From assembly GCA_910578105.1 (NCBI GenBank), contig CAJTPD010000007.1:62001-126000 (forward strand): a DNA stretch of 64,000 nucleotides, in the 5' to 3' direction. Source of the DNA: an uncultured Odoribacter sp. Its GTDB lineage: Bacteria; Bacteroidota; Bacteroidia; Bacteroidales; Marinifilaceae. This document shows positions 32,579 to 39,484 of this stretch, piece after piece (position 1 is the first letter of the stretch; every line of letters begins with the position of its first letter). The notes under the pieces are model-generated. The model did no database searches. It was not told where the DNA came from and was given only the letters and a program-made list of their open reading frames with translations. The translations under genes and the position numbers were made by a program.

Positions 32579-34426
32579 ATGAAAAAAATCCTTTTCTTTA
32601 TTATCCTATTTTCTTTGCTCTGCGGAAGTTGCCGGAACTATTCCGCCCGGGTGGAAAAAGTATTGAAATACAGCGGACCAAACCGGCCGGAACTGGAAAA
32701 AGTACTCCGCCACTATTCCCGGAATCCGCAAGACAGCCTGAAACTCCGGGCAGCTCTGTTTCTAATTGAAAACATGCCGGGACACTATACGCTGGAAAGC
32801 GAAACCCTTCAAAAATACCGGGATAAACTGGATTCAACAAAAGGAATCGAACAGCACGTCAAAAAAATGATGCAAACTATCCCCTACCACTATCCGGAAC
32901 AACGAAGTCAAATGACCATCCGGGAAGACGTAAAATACATCCGGGGAGATTATCTGATTTCACGCATAGACAAAGCCTTCTCCCAATGGCACGAAAACCC
33001 GTGGCTCAAAGATACGGATTACGAAACTTTCCGGGATTATCTTCTGCCCTACCGGATTGAATATGAACCGCTGGATTACTGGCGGGATTCCATCTCTGCT
33101 TTTCAGGACCATATCAACGAATGCCTGAAATGGTATGACAACAGCCAGCGCAGTTTGCAGGAATTCGCCAATATGTTTTTCCTTTTCAACAACAATCTGC
33201 CACATAAAGTGATAGACCCTCTGTACCAGAATTATCAATACGACTGTACTTCTACCAGTCTGACAGAACTTTTCGCCATGTACATCATCGGTATACCGGC
33301 AGCTATAGACTTCACCCCGGGATTTGCCAATCACAACGGCCGCCATTACTGGACAACCACCATAGACCCACGGGTCAATAATGCAGAATGCTATCAGGTT
33401 AAACTAAACACAACAGGCAAAATATACCGCCGGACCTACGCTCATCAACCTACCCCCAAATACACAGGCAAAGAATATATCCCTCCTTTTTTCCGGAATC
33501 CGTTCCAAAAAGATGTTACCGCACTTTACCTGCAAACCTGCGACGTCCGGCTCAAAATCCGAAATCCGGCATCCAACCGCTACGCTTATCTGGCCACTTT
33601 CAATGATTTGCAATGGAAACCTATTGCTTATACAGAAATCAAAAAGAAACGCGCCACTTTTAAAAACATGGGCAAACACATCGTTTATCTGCCGGTATGT
33701 TATGACAGCCGCGAAGAAATGCAACCCGTTGCCCCTCCTTTCATCCTTCACAAAAACGGCTCCATACAATACCTCAACTGCCGCCGGGATTCCTTACAAA
33801 CTCTGATTCTGAAAAGGAAATACCCGTTTCAAAGTTTATCGGACTATTGGACCAAAGCATTAATAAACACCCGGTTCGAACGGGCAGACAACCCTGCCTT
33901 TAAACAGGCAGAGACAGCAGCCATGATTGAAAAACAACCCGACAACAGCATCAATAGCATTAAAATTACCAATCCCGTTCCCAAAAGATACTGGCGGGTG
34001 GTATTTCCGGGTACAGGAAACTATCTGGCAGAACTTCAGTTTTTCAACCCGCAAGGCCGGTTAAAAACAGGTAAACCATTCAGTCCGAACTCAATCAGAA
34101 CCCAGGTATTATTCGACAATGACCCGCTGAGTAATGTATACATATGGGACTGGCTGGGCATGGATTTCGGACAACCGGAAAACATTACGGAAATCCGTTA
34201 CCTGCCCCGGAACGACGCCAATGGTATTTTTCCGGGCGACGAATACGAATTATTTTACTACTGCTTCCCCGAAGGTTGGGTATCTATGGGGAAACAAGTA
34301 GCCACCACTTATTCACTGACTTATAAAAACGTGCCCGCAGGCACACTATATTGGCTCCGGAACCTTACCGCCGGAGTCGAAGAAAGAATCTTTACCTGGG
34401 AAAATAATAAAGCCCGGTTCTGGTAA
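32579..34426 (+). CDS. Transglutaminase-like lipoprotein with discoidin-like C-terminus
   Basis: The 615-residue protein begins MKKILFFIILFSLLCGSC, a lipoprotein signal (Cys at 18). Blocks shared with known Bacteroidales transglutaminase-like lipoproteins include LRAALFLIENMPGHYTLES, FRDYLLPYRIEYEPLDYWRD and CTSTSLTELFAMYIIGIPAA with the likely nucleophile Cys223, the His in GRHYW (256) and an Asp shortly after (263). Then come EYIPPFFRNPFQKDVTALYL, a beta-rich middle, and WLGMDFGQPENITEIRYLPR, a discoidin-like carbohydrate- or protein-binding end. It is probably surface- or periplasm-exposed and acts on peptides or cell-wall material. The gene follows its paralogue by 11 bases. Confidence 0.8.
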   Translation: MKKILFFIILFSLLCGSCRNYSARVEKVLKYSGPNRPELEKVLRHYSRNPQDSLKLRAALFLIENMPGHYTLESETLQKYRDKLDSTKGIEQHVKKMMQTIPYHYPEQRSQMTIREDVKYIRGDYLISRIDKAFSQWHENPWLKDTDYETFRDYLLPYRIEYEPLDYWRDSISAFQDHINECLKWYDNSQRSLQEFANMFFLFNNNLPHKVIDPLYQNYQYDCTSTSLTELFAMYIIGIPAAIDFTPGFANHNGRHYWTTTIDPRVNNAECYQVKLNTTGKIYRRTYAHQPTPKYTGKEYIPPFFRNPFQKDVTALYLQTCDVRLKIRNPASNRYAYLATFNDLQWKPIAYTEIKKKRATFKNMGKHIVYLPVCYDSREEMQPVAPPFILHKNGSIQYLNCRRDSLQTLILKRKYPFQSLSDYWTKALINTRFERADNPAFKQAETAAMIEKQPDNSINSIKITNPVPKRYWRVVFPGTGNYLAELQFFNPQGRLKTGKPFSPNSIRTQVLFDNDPLSNVYIWDWLGMDFGQPENITEIRYLPRNDANGIFPGDEYELFYYCFPEGWVSMGKQVATTYSLTYKNVPAGTLYWLRNLTAGVEERIFTWENNKARFW

Positions 34427-34613
34427 TGTACTACATAAACCCATCTGTATTTTAACCATCTCCAAACACTTAAACACAATTTTTCACGATCAACTATTTA
34501 TCCCCCTGAAATACCAACTTCTTAATAAGAAGATAAAGATGTATATAAACATCTTATATTTTCCTCATACACACAACCACCCTTTTTAAATATAAACTTG
34601 TCTTTGGGAAAAC

Positions 34614-34653
34614 GTTCGTTAAATTTTGCGGAAATCCGCAAAATTTAACGAAC
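34614..34653. repeat. 40-nt near-perfect palindrome
   Basis: Two 19-base arms, GTTCGTTAAATTTTGCGGA and TCCGCAAAATTTAACGAAC, are exact reverse complements with only AA between them. No T tract follows on the plus strand; on the minus strand GTTTT follows. The left border reads AAACGTTCGT (34610-34619), which happens to fit ARACGTWCGT, the sequence I recall for invertible capsule-promoter sites of B. fragilis; the right border does not. Confidence 0.9.
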
Positions 34654-34783
34654 TGACGAAAGATGAACAGGTAACAACAAAAGAAAGTGTGCGTTACAAA
34701 TTAGTGCAAAATATTTAAAATGAAGTGCTTGATTTTAAGAAAAAAACAGACCGGTTATTTACAAATATGAATCAATCATCCGG

Positions 34784-34809
34784 TGAAGTTTAACACTTGA
34801 TAAACTTCA
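34784..34809. repeat. Nine-bp inverted repeat upstream of the thioredoxin-fold gene
   Basis: TGAAGTTTA (34784-34792) and TAAACTTCA (34801-34809) are perfect reverse complements around an eight-base loop. It could be an operator or an mRNA hairpin; there is no T tract directly behind it. Confidence 0.6.
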
Positions 34810-34825
34810 GGTATTTTATAAACTT

Positions 34826-35008
34826 TTGACTAAAAAAAACAACCTTTTCTCTTCCACGACAGAAGTAGAAGAAGGTGCAGACACCAAAACCATCTATTGC
34901 TACAATTTCAGCGACAACGTTATATTGCCGAATAAAGCAAAAAACGCCGGCAGCGAATATTTCGGCTGGATTAAAGCAAGGGCATTCAAAATTGTAACAA
35001 AAAAATAA
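34826..35008 (+). pseudogene. Probable coding remnant of unknown origin
   Basis: The frame from the TTG at 34826 gives 60 residues with a protein-like composition (EVEEGADTKTIYCYNFSDNV, then ILPNKAKNAGSEYFGWIKAR, AFKIVTKK) and third-position use like neighbouring genes, ending four bases before the next ATG. No ATG or leader fits, and the frame is open only back to 34787. I take it as the 3' end of a lost gene; a genuine small protein with a TTG start is possible. I do not recognise the family. Confidence 0.35.
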
Positions 35009-35012
35009 CACC

Positions 35013-36191
35013 ATGAAAAAAGGATTATTTATTTTATTACTCATTGCAATTCTGCTTCCTGCTCATGCGCAGGAAAGCGGAATCCGCTTTTTCCACGGAA
35101 CGTGGGACGAGGCCATAGCATTGGCAAAGAAAGAGAAAAAGAAAATCTTCGCGGATTTTTTCACGGAGTGGTGCGGTCCCTGCCTGAACATGGCACTGAC
35201 AGTATTCCCGTTACCGGAAGTAGGGGAAGCCTACAACAAACATTTCATTTGCCTGAAAATTGACGCGGAAAAGGGCGAAGGACGCAAATTAGCAAAAAAA
35301 TACGGAATTCATTCCTACCCGTCCTACATCTTTATCAATCCCAAAAACCAGGAAATGATACACCGCAGCGGTGGTAATAAACCGGCTGCCGATTTCATTG
35401 CAGACACCAAAGGTGCGCTGAATCCCAAACTCAGTTCTGTCTATCTGACTGAAAAATACAAAAGCGGCAACTACGATGACAAATTTCTGATTGATTATAT
35501 CCGTGGTCAGAAAACCTCCGGAAACCGTAATCTGCAAAAGGATTTCGACAAATTAATCAACATGGGACACAAGCTGACCGAACGGGAAATCTGGGACCTT
35601 TACCGGGAATGTATCACCGGTTACCAAAATCCGTATGTGAAAGAAGTGGCCGATAATTATGATGAATTCGTCCGTTTGTTCGGTAAAAAAGAAGTAGACG
35701 AAAAACTCACCGAAGCAACAGCATACGCACCGATCGAATTTACCCAATCGCTGCCCGAGTTTGACGGTAAGTATTATAACCTGAAAACGGCTGAACTGAG
35801 CGGTCTGTTCCGTCAAAATAAATACGACGAAGCCTGGGAAATGGTGGACCAGCTGGCACAGGACCCGAAAATCGATCAAACTAAGTTCGTCAAACTGTTA
35901 TCGTTCTATACCCGGGTAAATCCGGATTATAACGATAACAAACTGACTTTCGAGCAGTTGGCGAAAAAAGTAAAATATACCCGCTATGTTGCCTATAATA
36001 TGTATGACCGCGATGAAGCCATGCCACACTATTATTATGCCACCGCATTGGAATACCTGATCAAAAGGGCACAGGAAGAAGGCAGGCAGATTCCCGCCGA
36101 TGTCTATGAAACTCCGGCCTACGGGAAAGAAAAGTACGATATGCGGCATCCGCTGCTTAAACAAAAACCGGGTAGGAAAGCAAAGAAATAA
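35013..36191 (+). CDS. Secreted thioredoxin-fold protein
   Basis: The 392-residue protein has the signal peptide MKKGLFILLLIAILLPAHAQ. A thioredoxin-like domain follows: WDEAIALAKKEKKKIFADFF, then TEWCGPCLNM with the redox pair Cys54/Cys57, and YGIHSYPSYIFINPK with the cis-proline. The C-terminal 230 residues are helical without a known motif (YDEAWEMVDQLAQDPKIDQ and similar), as is common in Bacteroidales periplasmic thioredoxin-family proteins. It would act in disulfide exchange or reduction in the periplasm. It stands alone, rightward, and ends at a shared terminator with the convergent DUF2059 gene. Confidence 0.88.
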   Translation: MKKGLFILLLIAILLPAHAQESGIRFFHGTWDEAIALAKKEKKKIFADFFTEWCGPCLNMALTVFPLPEVGEAYNKHFICLKIDAEKGEGRKLAKKYGIHSYPSYIFINPKNQEMIHRSGGNKPAADFIADTKGALNPKLSSVYLTEKYKSGNYDDKFLIDYIRGQKTSGNRNLQKDFDKLINMGHKLTEREIWDLYRECITGYQNPYVKEVADNYDEFVRLFGKKEVDEKLTEATAYAPIEFTQSLPEFDGKYYNLKTAELSGLFRQNKYDEAWEMVDQLAQDPKIDQTKFVKLLSFYTRVNPDYNDNKLTFEQLAKKVKYTRYVAYNMYDRDEAMPHYYYATALEYLIKRAQEEGRQIPADVYETPAYGKEKYDMRHPLLKQKPGRKAKK

Positions 36192-36206
36192 AAGACTAAA
36201 GTATAA

Positions 36207-36233
36207 TTGATGGTCCCTGCGGGGGACCATCAA
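36207..36233. terminator. Bidirectional terminator-like hairpin
   Basis: TTGATGGTCCC (36207-36217) and GGGACCATCAA (36223-36233) form a perfect 11-bp stem with a five-base loop between two convergent genes. Flanking T runs are short, but the position fits termination of both. Confidence 0.7.
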
Positions 36234-36253
36234 ACTTTACAAACATTAGCATC

Positions 36254-36709
36254 TTATTTTATATACCCTTTGGCTTTAGCATTTTCCATCAGCTTTTGCA
36301 TAGTTTGCATAGCGATTTGCTGGGCAATGGGCATCGTTTCCATAGCAATTTTGGTATTGGATGCTGCCAATTTTTTGCCTACAGGTGATTCATAGAAAGC
36401 GACAATGCCTTGAATATCCTGCAAAGTAAGGTATTTTTGATAAATGGGAATAATCGCTTTGATAATCTCATCATACATGGTGTTCATTGTTTTTTCCATG
36501 TCATCCCAGAATGCCTGAGGCGCGTCAGGAGCCTGTTGCTTCACCATTGCAACAATTTGAGGTGCCATTTGTTTCATCGCATCCAAACTGTTGGATACTT
36601 CCAACATTTTCGTCATAGCAGCCTGATATTCTTTGTCGGCGGATGATTGTGCCTGAGCAGTAAAAGCAAGAGTGAGGCATAACAAGAAGGCTGAGAATAA
36701 TGTTTTCAT
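36254..36709 (-). CDS. Secreted DUF2059 protein
   Basis: The 151-residue protein has the signal MKTLFSAFLLCLTLAFTAQA. The mature part carries the DUF2059 pattern: MLEVSNSLDAMKQMAPQIVA, YDEIIKAIIPIYQKYLTLQD, IQGIVAFYESPVGKKLAASN and a C-terminal MPIAQQIAMQTMQKLMENAK helix. DUF2059 is a helical family of periplasmic proteins without a settled role. It lies 11 bases after the porin gene and probably belongs to the fucosidase-porin operon. Confidence 0.88.
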   Translation of the reverse strand: MKTLFSAFLLCLTLAFTAQAQSSADKEYQAAMTKMLEVSNSLDAMKQMAPQIVAMVKQQAPDAPQAFWDDMEKTMNTMYDEIIKAIIPIYQKYLTLQDIQGIVAFYESPVGKKLAASNTKIAMETMPIAQQIAMQTMQKLMENAKAKGYIK

Positions 36710-36720
36710 GATATTATTGA

Positions 36721-37836
36721 TTAAAAACTAAATTGAACACGCGCCTGAACTACGTCAAAACTATTTTTTCCGCCTAAAGCCGTTCTGCCCGGCATCATCC
36801 GGATATAGTTTATCTTGGCAGCCACAAATCTATTAATAAAATAATTCATACCCAAAGAGACATCAGACATGCAGCCTCCCCGTATACCGGCATCATTCAG
36901 ATTAACATTGTCGTAACGTACCAGGACTTCCAGACTTCCCTGGTCCGGATTGACAACCATTCCGGTTACGGAATTATAATTGTGTTTCTCTCCCAGTATC
37001 ATATAACCGGCCTGTATGTAACTCCCTTCTGCATTATAATCGGGAGCGGCAAAACGGTTCAGATGAGACAGGAAATACTGTCCTTGCATATACCATTTGT
37101 TGTAAAGCAAAATCACTTCAAGGTCGAGTTTCCACTGGTTTATCACCTGCTCCACCCGGGCATCCAAAATTGTATTCTCTTTCTTAGATAACAAATCGGT
37201 AGGAGCACCGCCGCTATAGCTGATTTCCGAAGCATTACTGCAAAAGCGGGGAGCTACTCCGATATGAACAAGCTTCTTATCCTTCATAAAAGGCCGTCCC
37301 ACCCATTTGGCCGCCAGAATATACCCCTGATTCAAAGGCTTCGGTTTGTCAATGTCTCCGTCGCTGAATATCCCGGCTATAACATTTACCCACTTCCGGT
37401 TATACGCATACGTGAAACCCATTTTCCGTTTATCCCCCAAAATTTTATCGGCAGTTGCATTGGCCAAAAAACGGAAATTGGCTGTTCCGACCCGGGCATT
37501 CCCGAACGGCTCGAAATAATACCCAAGCCGGAACATATGGTCTCCCAGCGTATAATTGAGATATATGTCTCTGAATGCGATTTTAGTATCCCCGTAACCC
37601 AATTCAATTTTCCCTTCCCAATGCTCAAGAAAACGGACATTCGCTCCTATGCGGATATCATTCACCTGAAAACCGGTAACCGTAGAATCCCTGTTTATCA
37701 CTCCTCCGTCAAAAAACACCCGGCCGGAAATCTTCCAGCTGAATTGCTCTTTTTCACCTCCTGCAATCTGGGCTGCCGCAGGATTTCCCCACCATACTCT
37801 ACTTATAATCAAAAAGGTTACTACAAGATATTTCAT
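36721..37836 (-). CDS. Porin of the phosphate-selective (OprO/OprP) family
   Basis: The 371 residues begin with a hydrophobic signal (MKYLVVTFLIISRVWWGNPA) and continue as alternating strands of an outer-membrane barrel: FSWKISGRVFFDGGVI, IRIGANVRFLEHWEGKIELG, MFRLGYYFEPFGNARVGTA, then AKWVGRPFMKDKKLVHIGVA, and the final SFDVVQARVQFSF with terminal Phe. DIRIGANVRFLEHWEGKIE and RLGYYFEPFG are features of the porin O/P family. Whether it selects phosphate or another anion is unknown. It lies 10 bases after the fucosidase gene. Confidence 0.82.
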   Translation of the reverse strand: MKYLVVTFLIISRVWWGNPAAAQIAGGEKEQFSWKISGRVFFDGGVINRDSTVTGFQVNDIRIGANVRFLEHWEGKIELGYGDTKIAFRDIYLNYTLGDHMFRLGYYFEPFGNARVGTANFRFLANATADKILGDKRKMGFTYAYNRKWVNVIAGIFSDGDIDKPKPLNQGYILAAKWVGRPFMKDKKLVHIGVAPRFCSNASEISYSGGAPTDLLSKKENTILDARVEQVINQWKLDLEVILLYNKWYMQGQYFLSHLNRFAAPDYNAEGSYIQAGYMILGEKHNYNSVTGMVVNPDQGSLEVLVRYDNVNLNDAGIRGGCMSDVSLGMNYFINRFVAAKINYIRMMPGRTALGGKNSFDVVQARVQFSF

Positions 37837-37846
37837 CGCTTATTCA

Positions 37847-39262
37847 TCACATTTTTGGTGCTACATAATTACCAACGGAATCTCCTTTCTTTAATGTAAG
37901 CTTCAGCACATAAATCTCATTGCTCTTTGCTTTAGGTGCCTGAATTACATATTCGTTCTTGGTACTCTTTTCTAATTTCAAGGGTGCGGAAGAACCGAGA
38001 GGAATACATTGGTCTATCACGGTTCCTTGCGGCACATTCACTTTCAATTGCCCGGTTGCCGGATGATTTGTAACCACCATATACAAAGCATTGGTTTTCG
38101 GATTAGCCGTGAAATACCCCCACTTCTGTTCCTTAAACTTCGCCATTCCGCAATCATAAATGGCTTCCCCGTTCTTCGCCATCCATCCGCCGATTTGTTT
38201 AGCCAATAGCTGTTCCTCCTTGCGGATGCTTCCGTCGCTTTTCGGGCCGAAATTTAATACAAAATTTCCGTCTAAAGAAGTAGCTTTCGCTATCATTTCT
38301 ATTAATTCATTGGCATTTTTAATATGCCCTTTCCAACTGGAATGGTAACCCCACTGATTTTCAGGGATAGTCATCACAGCCTCCCAGTCGTTAGGCAACG
38401 CAGCATCAGGCAAACTCCGTTCCCATCCTTGCTCATAATCGCCCATCAGGTTTTTGTTAGAATCGAAATGACGTGCGCCCTTCTCATCCACCCGCAAACG
38501 GCTGCCGCAAATAATGTCCGGTTTCAATTCATGCATTCTCTGCTCAATATCATACGTAAATGAACCGCTCTTCACCATAGACGGGTCCCATGTCCCGTCA
38601 AACCAGAATCCTTTCACCTCCGGATAATTGGTGATTAATTCCGACACCTGATTCAGGGTAAACGTCTTAAACCGTTCGAAAGCCAGACTGTCTTCCCGGG
38701 ATTTTACCGAACCTCTCCAATCTTTATGATTCCAGTCAATGATGGAAAAATAAAAATACACATCAATTCCTTCGGCCGTATAGGCATCCACATACTCTTT
38801 CAGCAAATCCCGTCCGAAAGGCGTATTGGCAATCGTGTAATCCGTATACTTGCTGGGCCACAGGCAAAATCCCTCATGATGCTTGGTAGTAATCACCGAA
38901 TATTTCACTCCCATATTCTTAGCAATCCGTGCCCATTCCCTTGCATCAAATTCCGGTAATACCATTTGTTCCGTCAGTTTTTCATACTCGGCATTGGGAA
39001 TCCGTGCCCCGGACTTAATCCATTCGGCTGCACCGTTATAACATTTCCCCTTCCAGTAACCGCCGGGAATGGAATACAAGCCGAAATGGATGAACTGCCC
39101 GAAACGATTGTCACGCCAACGCTGCATCGCCGGGTCCGTCCGCTTTCCGATTCGCTGTGCCCCGTATTTTAAAGGAATAGCTTCTTGTGCCTGAGCCGTT
39201 ACGGTGACCCATGTTAAAAACAAACACAAAACAAAAACCAATTGTTTTTTCATAAAATTCAT
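37847..39262 (-). CDS. Alpha-L-fucosidase, GH29
   Basis: The 471-residue protein has a signal peptide (MKKQLVFVLCLFLTWVTVTA after ATG 39253, three codons inside the frame from 39262; either may be used). The GH29 barrel shows RWRDNRFGQFIHFGLYSIPG, SVITTKHHEGFCLWPSKYTD, DVYFYFSIIDWNHKDWRG and the nucleophile Asp222 in GFWFDGTWDPSM. GH29 enzymes remove alpha-linked fucose from glycans such as mucin O-glycans or host blood-group structures. It likely acts in the periplasm or at the surface and heads a three-gene operon with a porin and a DUF2059 protein, directly behind the M60 protease locus. Confidence 0.93.
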   Translation of the reverse strand: MNFMKKQLVFVLCLFLTWVTVTAQAQEAIPLKYGAQRIGKRTDPAMQRWRDNRFGQFIHFGLYSIPGGYWKGKCYNGAAEWIKSGARIPNAEYEKLTEQMVLPEFDAREWARIAKNMGVKYSVITTKHHEGFCLWPSKYTDYTIANTPFGRDLLKEYVDAYTAEGIDVYFYFSIIDWNHKDWRGSVKSREDSLAFERFKTFTLNQVSELITNYPEVKGFWFDGTWDPSMVKSGSFTYDIEQRMHELKPDIICGSRLRVDEKGARHFDSNKNLMGDYEQGWERSLPDAALPNDWEAVMTIPENQWGYHSSWKGHIKNANELIEMIAKATSLDGNFVLNFGPKSDGSIRKEEQLLAKQIGGWMAKNGEAIYDCGMAKFKEQKWGYFTANPKTNALYMVVTNHPATGQLKVNVPQGTVIDQCIPLGSSAPLKLEKSTKNEYVIQAPKAKSNEIYVLKLTLKKGDSVGNYVAPKM

Positions 39263-39341
39263 ATTAAATGTTATACAAAATTTTTATAGAAATGTTTCTG
39301 CACTTCCGGCAAAACAAAATTGAAACACGACAACAGACAAG

Positions 39342-39349
39342 CAAAAGTA
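39342..39349 (-). promoter_or_regulatory. -7 element of a probable fucosidase promoter
   Basis: TACTTTTG on the minus strand fits TAnnTTTG and lies about 80 bases before the fucosidase start. No clear TTTG is found 19-21 bases upstream. The wider string with TTAC directly upstream of the box occurs again before the FAS1 gene at 56305. Confidence 0.4.
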
Positions 39350-39417
39350 AGTAAAATCGAAAATTCCCTTCCTTCCGGTAATTTCGATAGCGTATCAAAT
39401 TGTTACGTTTTTATCTC

Positions 39418-39461
39418 AAAAAAAAGAGACGCCAACATCTTAATACGGATTTTGACGTCTC
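39418..39461 (-). terminator. Intrinsic terminator closing the FAS1/SusCD/M60 operon
   Basis: On the minus strand GAGACGTCAA (39461-39452) pairs with TTGGCGTCTC (39435-39426), ten pairs with one G-U, and eight T residues follow at once (39425-39418). It lies just behind the M60 gene and ahead of the fucosidase promoter, so the two leftward operons are separate. Confidence 0.85.
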
Positions 39462-39484
39462 CACAATCTTATCGGTTTCCCGAT

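Larger units (their letters stand above)
34427..35012. other. Dyad-rich intergenic region with a coding remnant
   Basis: There is no complete gene in these 586 bases. Four dyads follow each other: CTTCTTAATAAGAAG (34518-34532, perfect), AAGATGT/ACATCTT (34536-34542, 34549-34555), the 40-nt palindrome at 34614-34653, and the nine-bp repeat at 34784-34809. From about 34787 to 35008 an open frame with gene-like codon use precedes the thioredoxin-fold gene. Confidence 0.6.

Noticed and set aside
34790..35044. An 84-codon minus-strand frame in the intergenic region
   Set aside because: It overlaps the beginning of the thioredoxin-fold gene and the plus-strand remnant, and its Phe-rich composition is that of an antisense frame.
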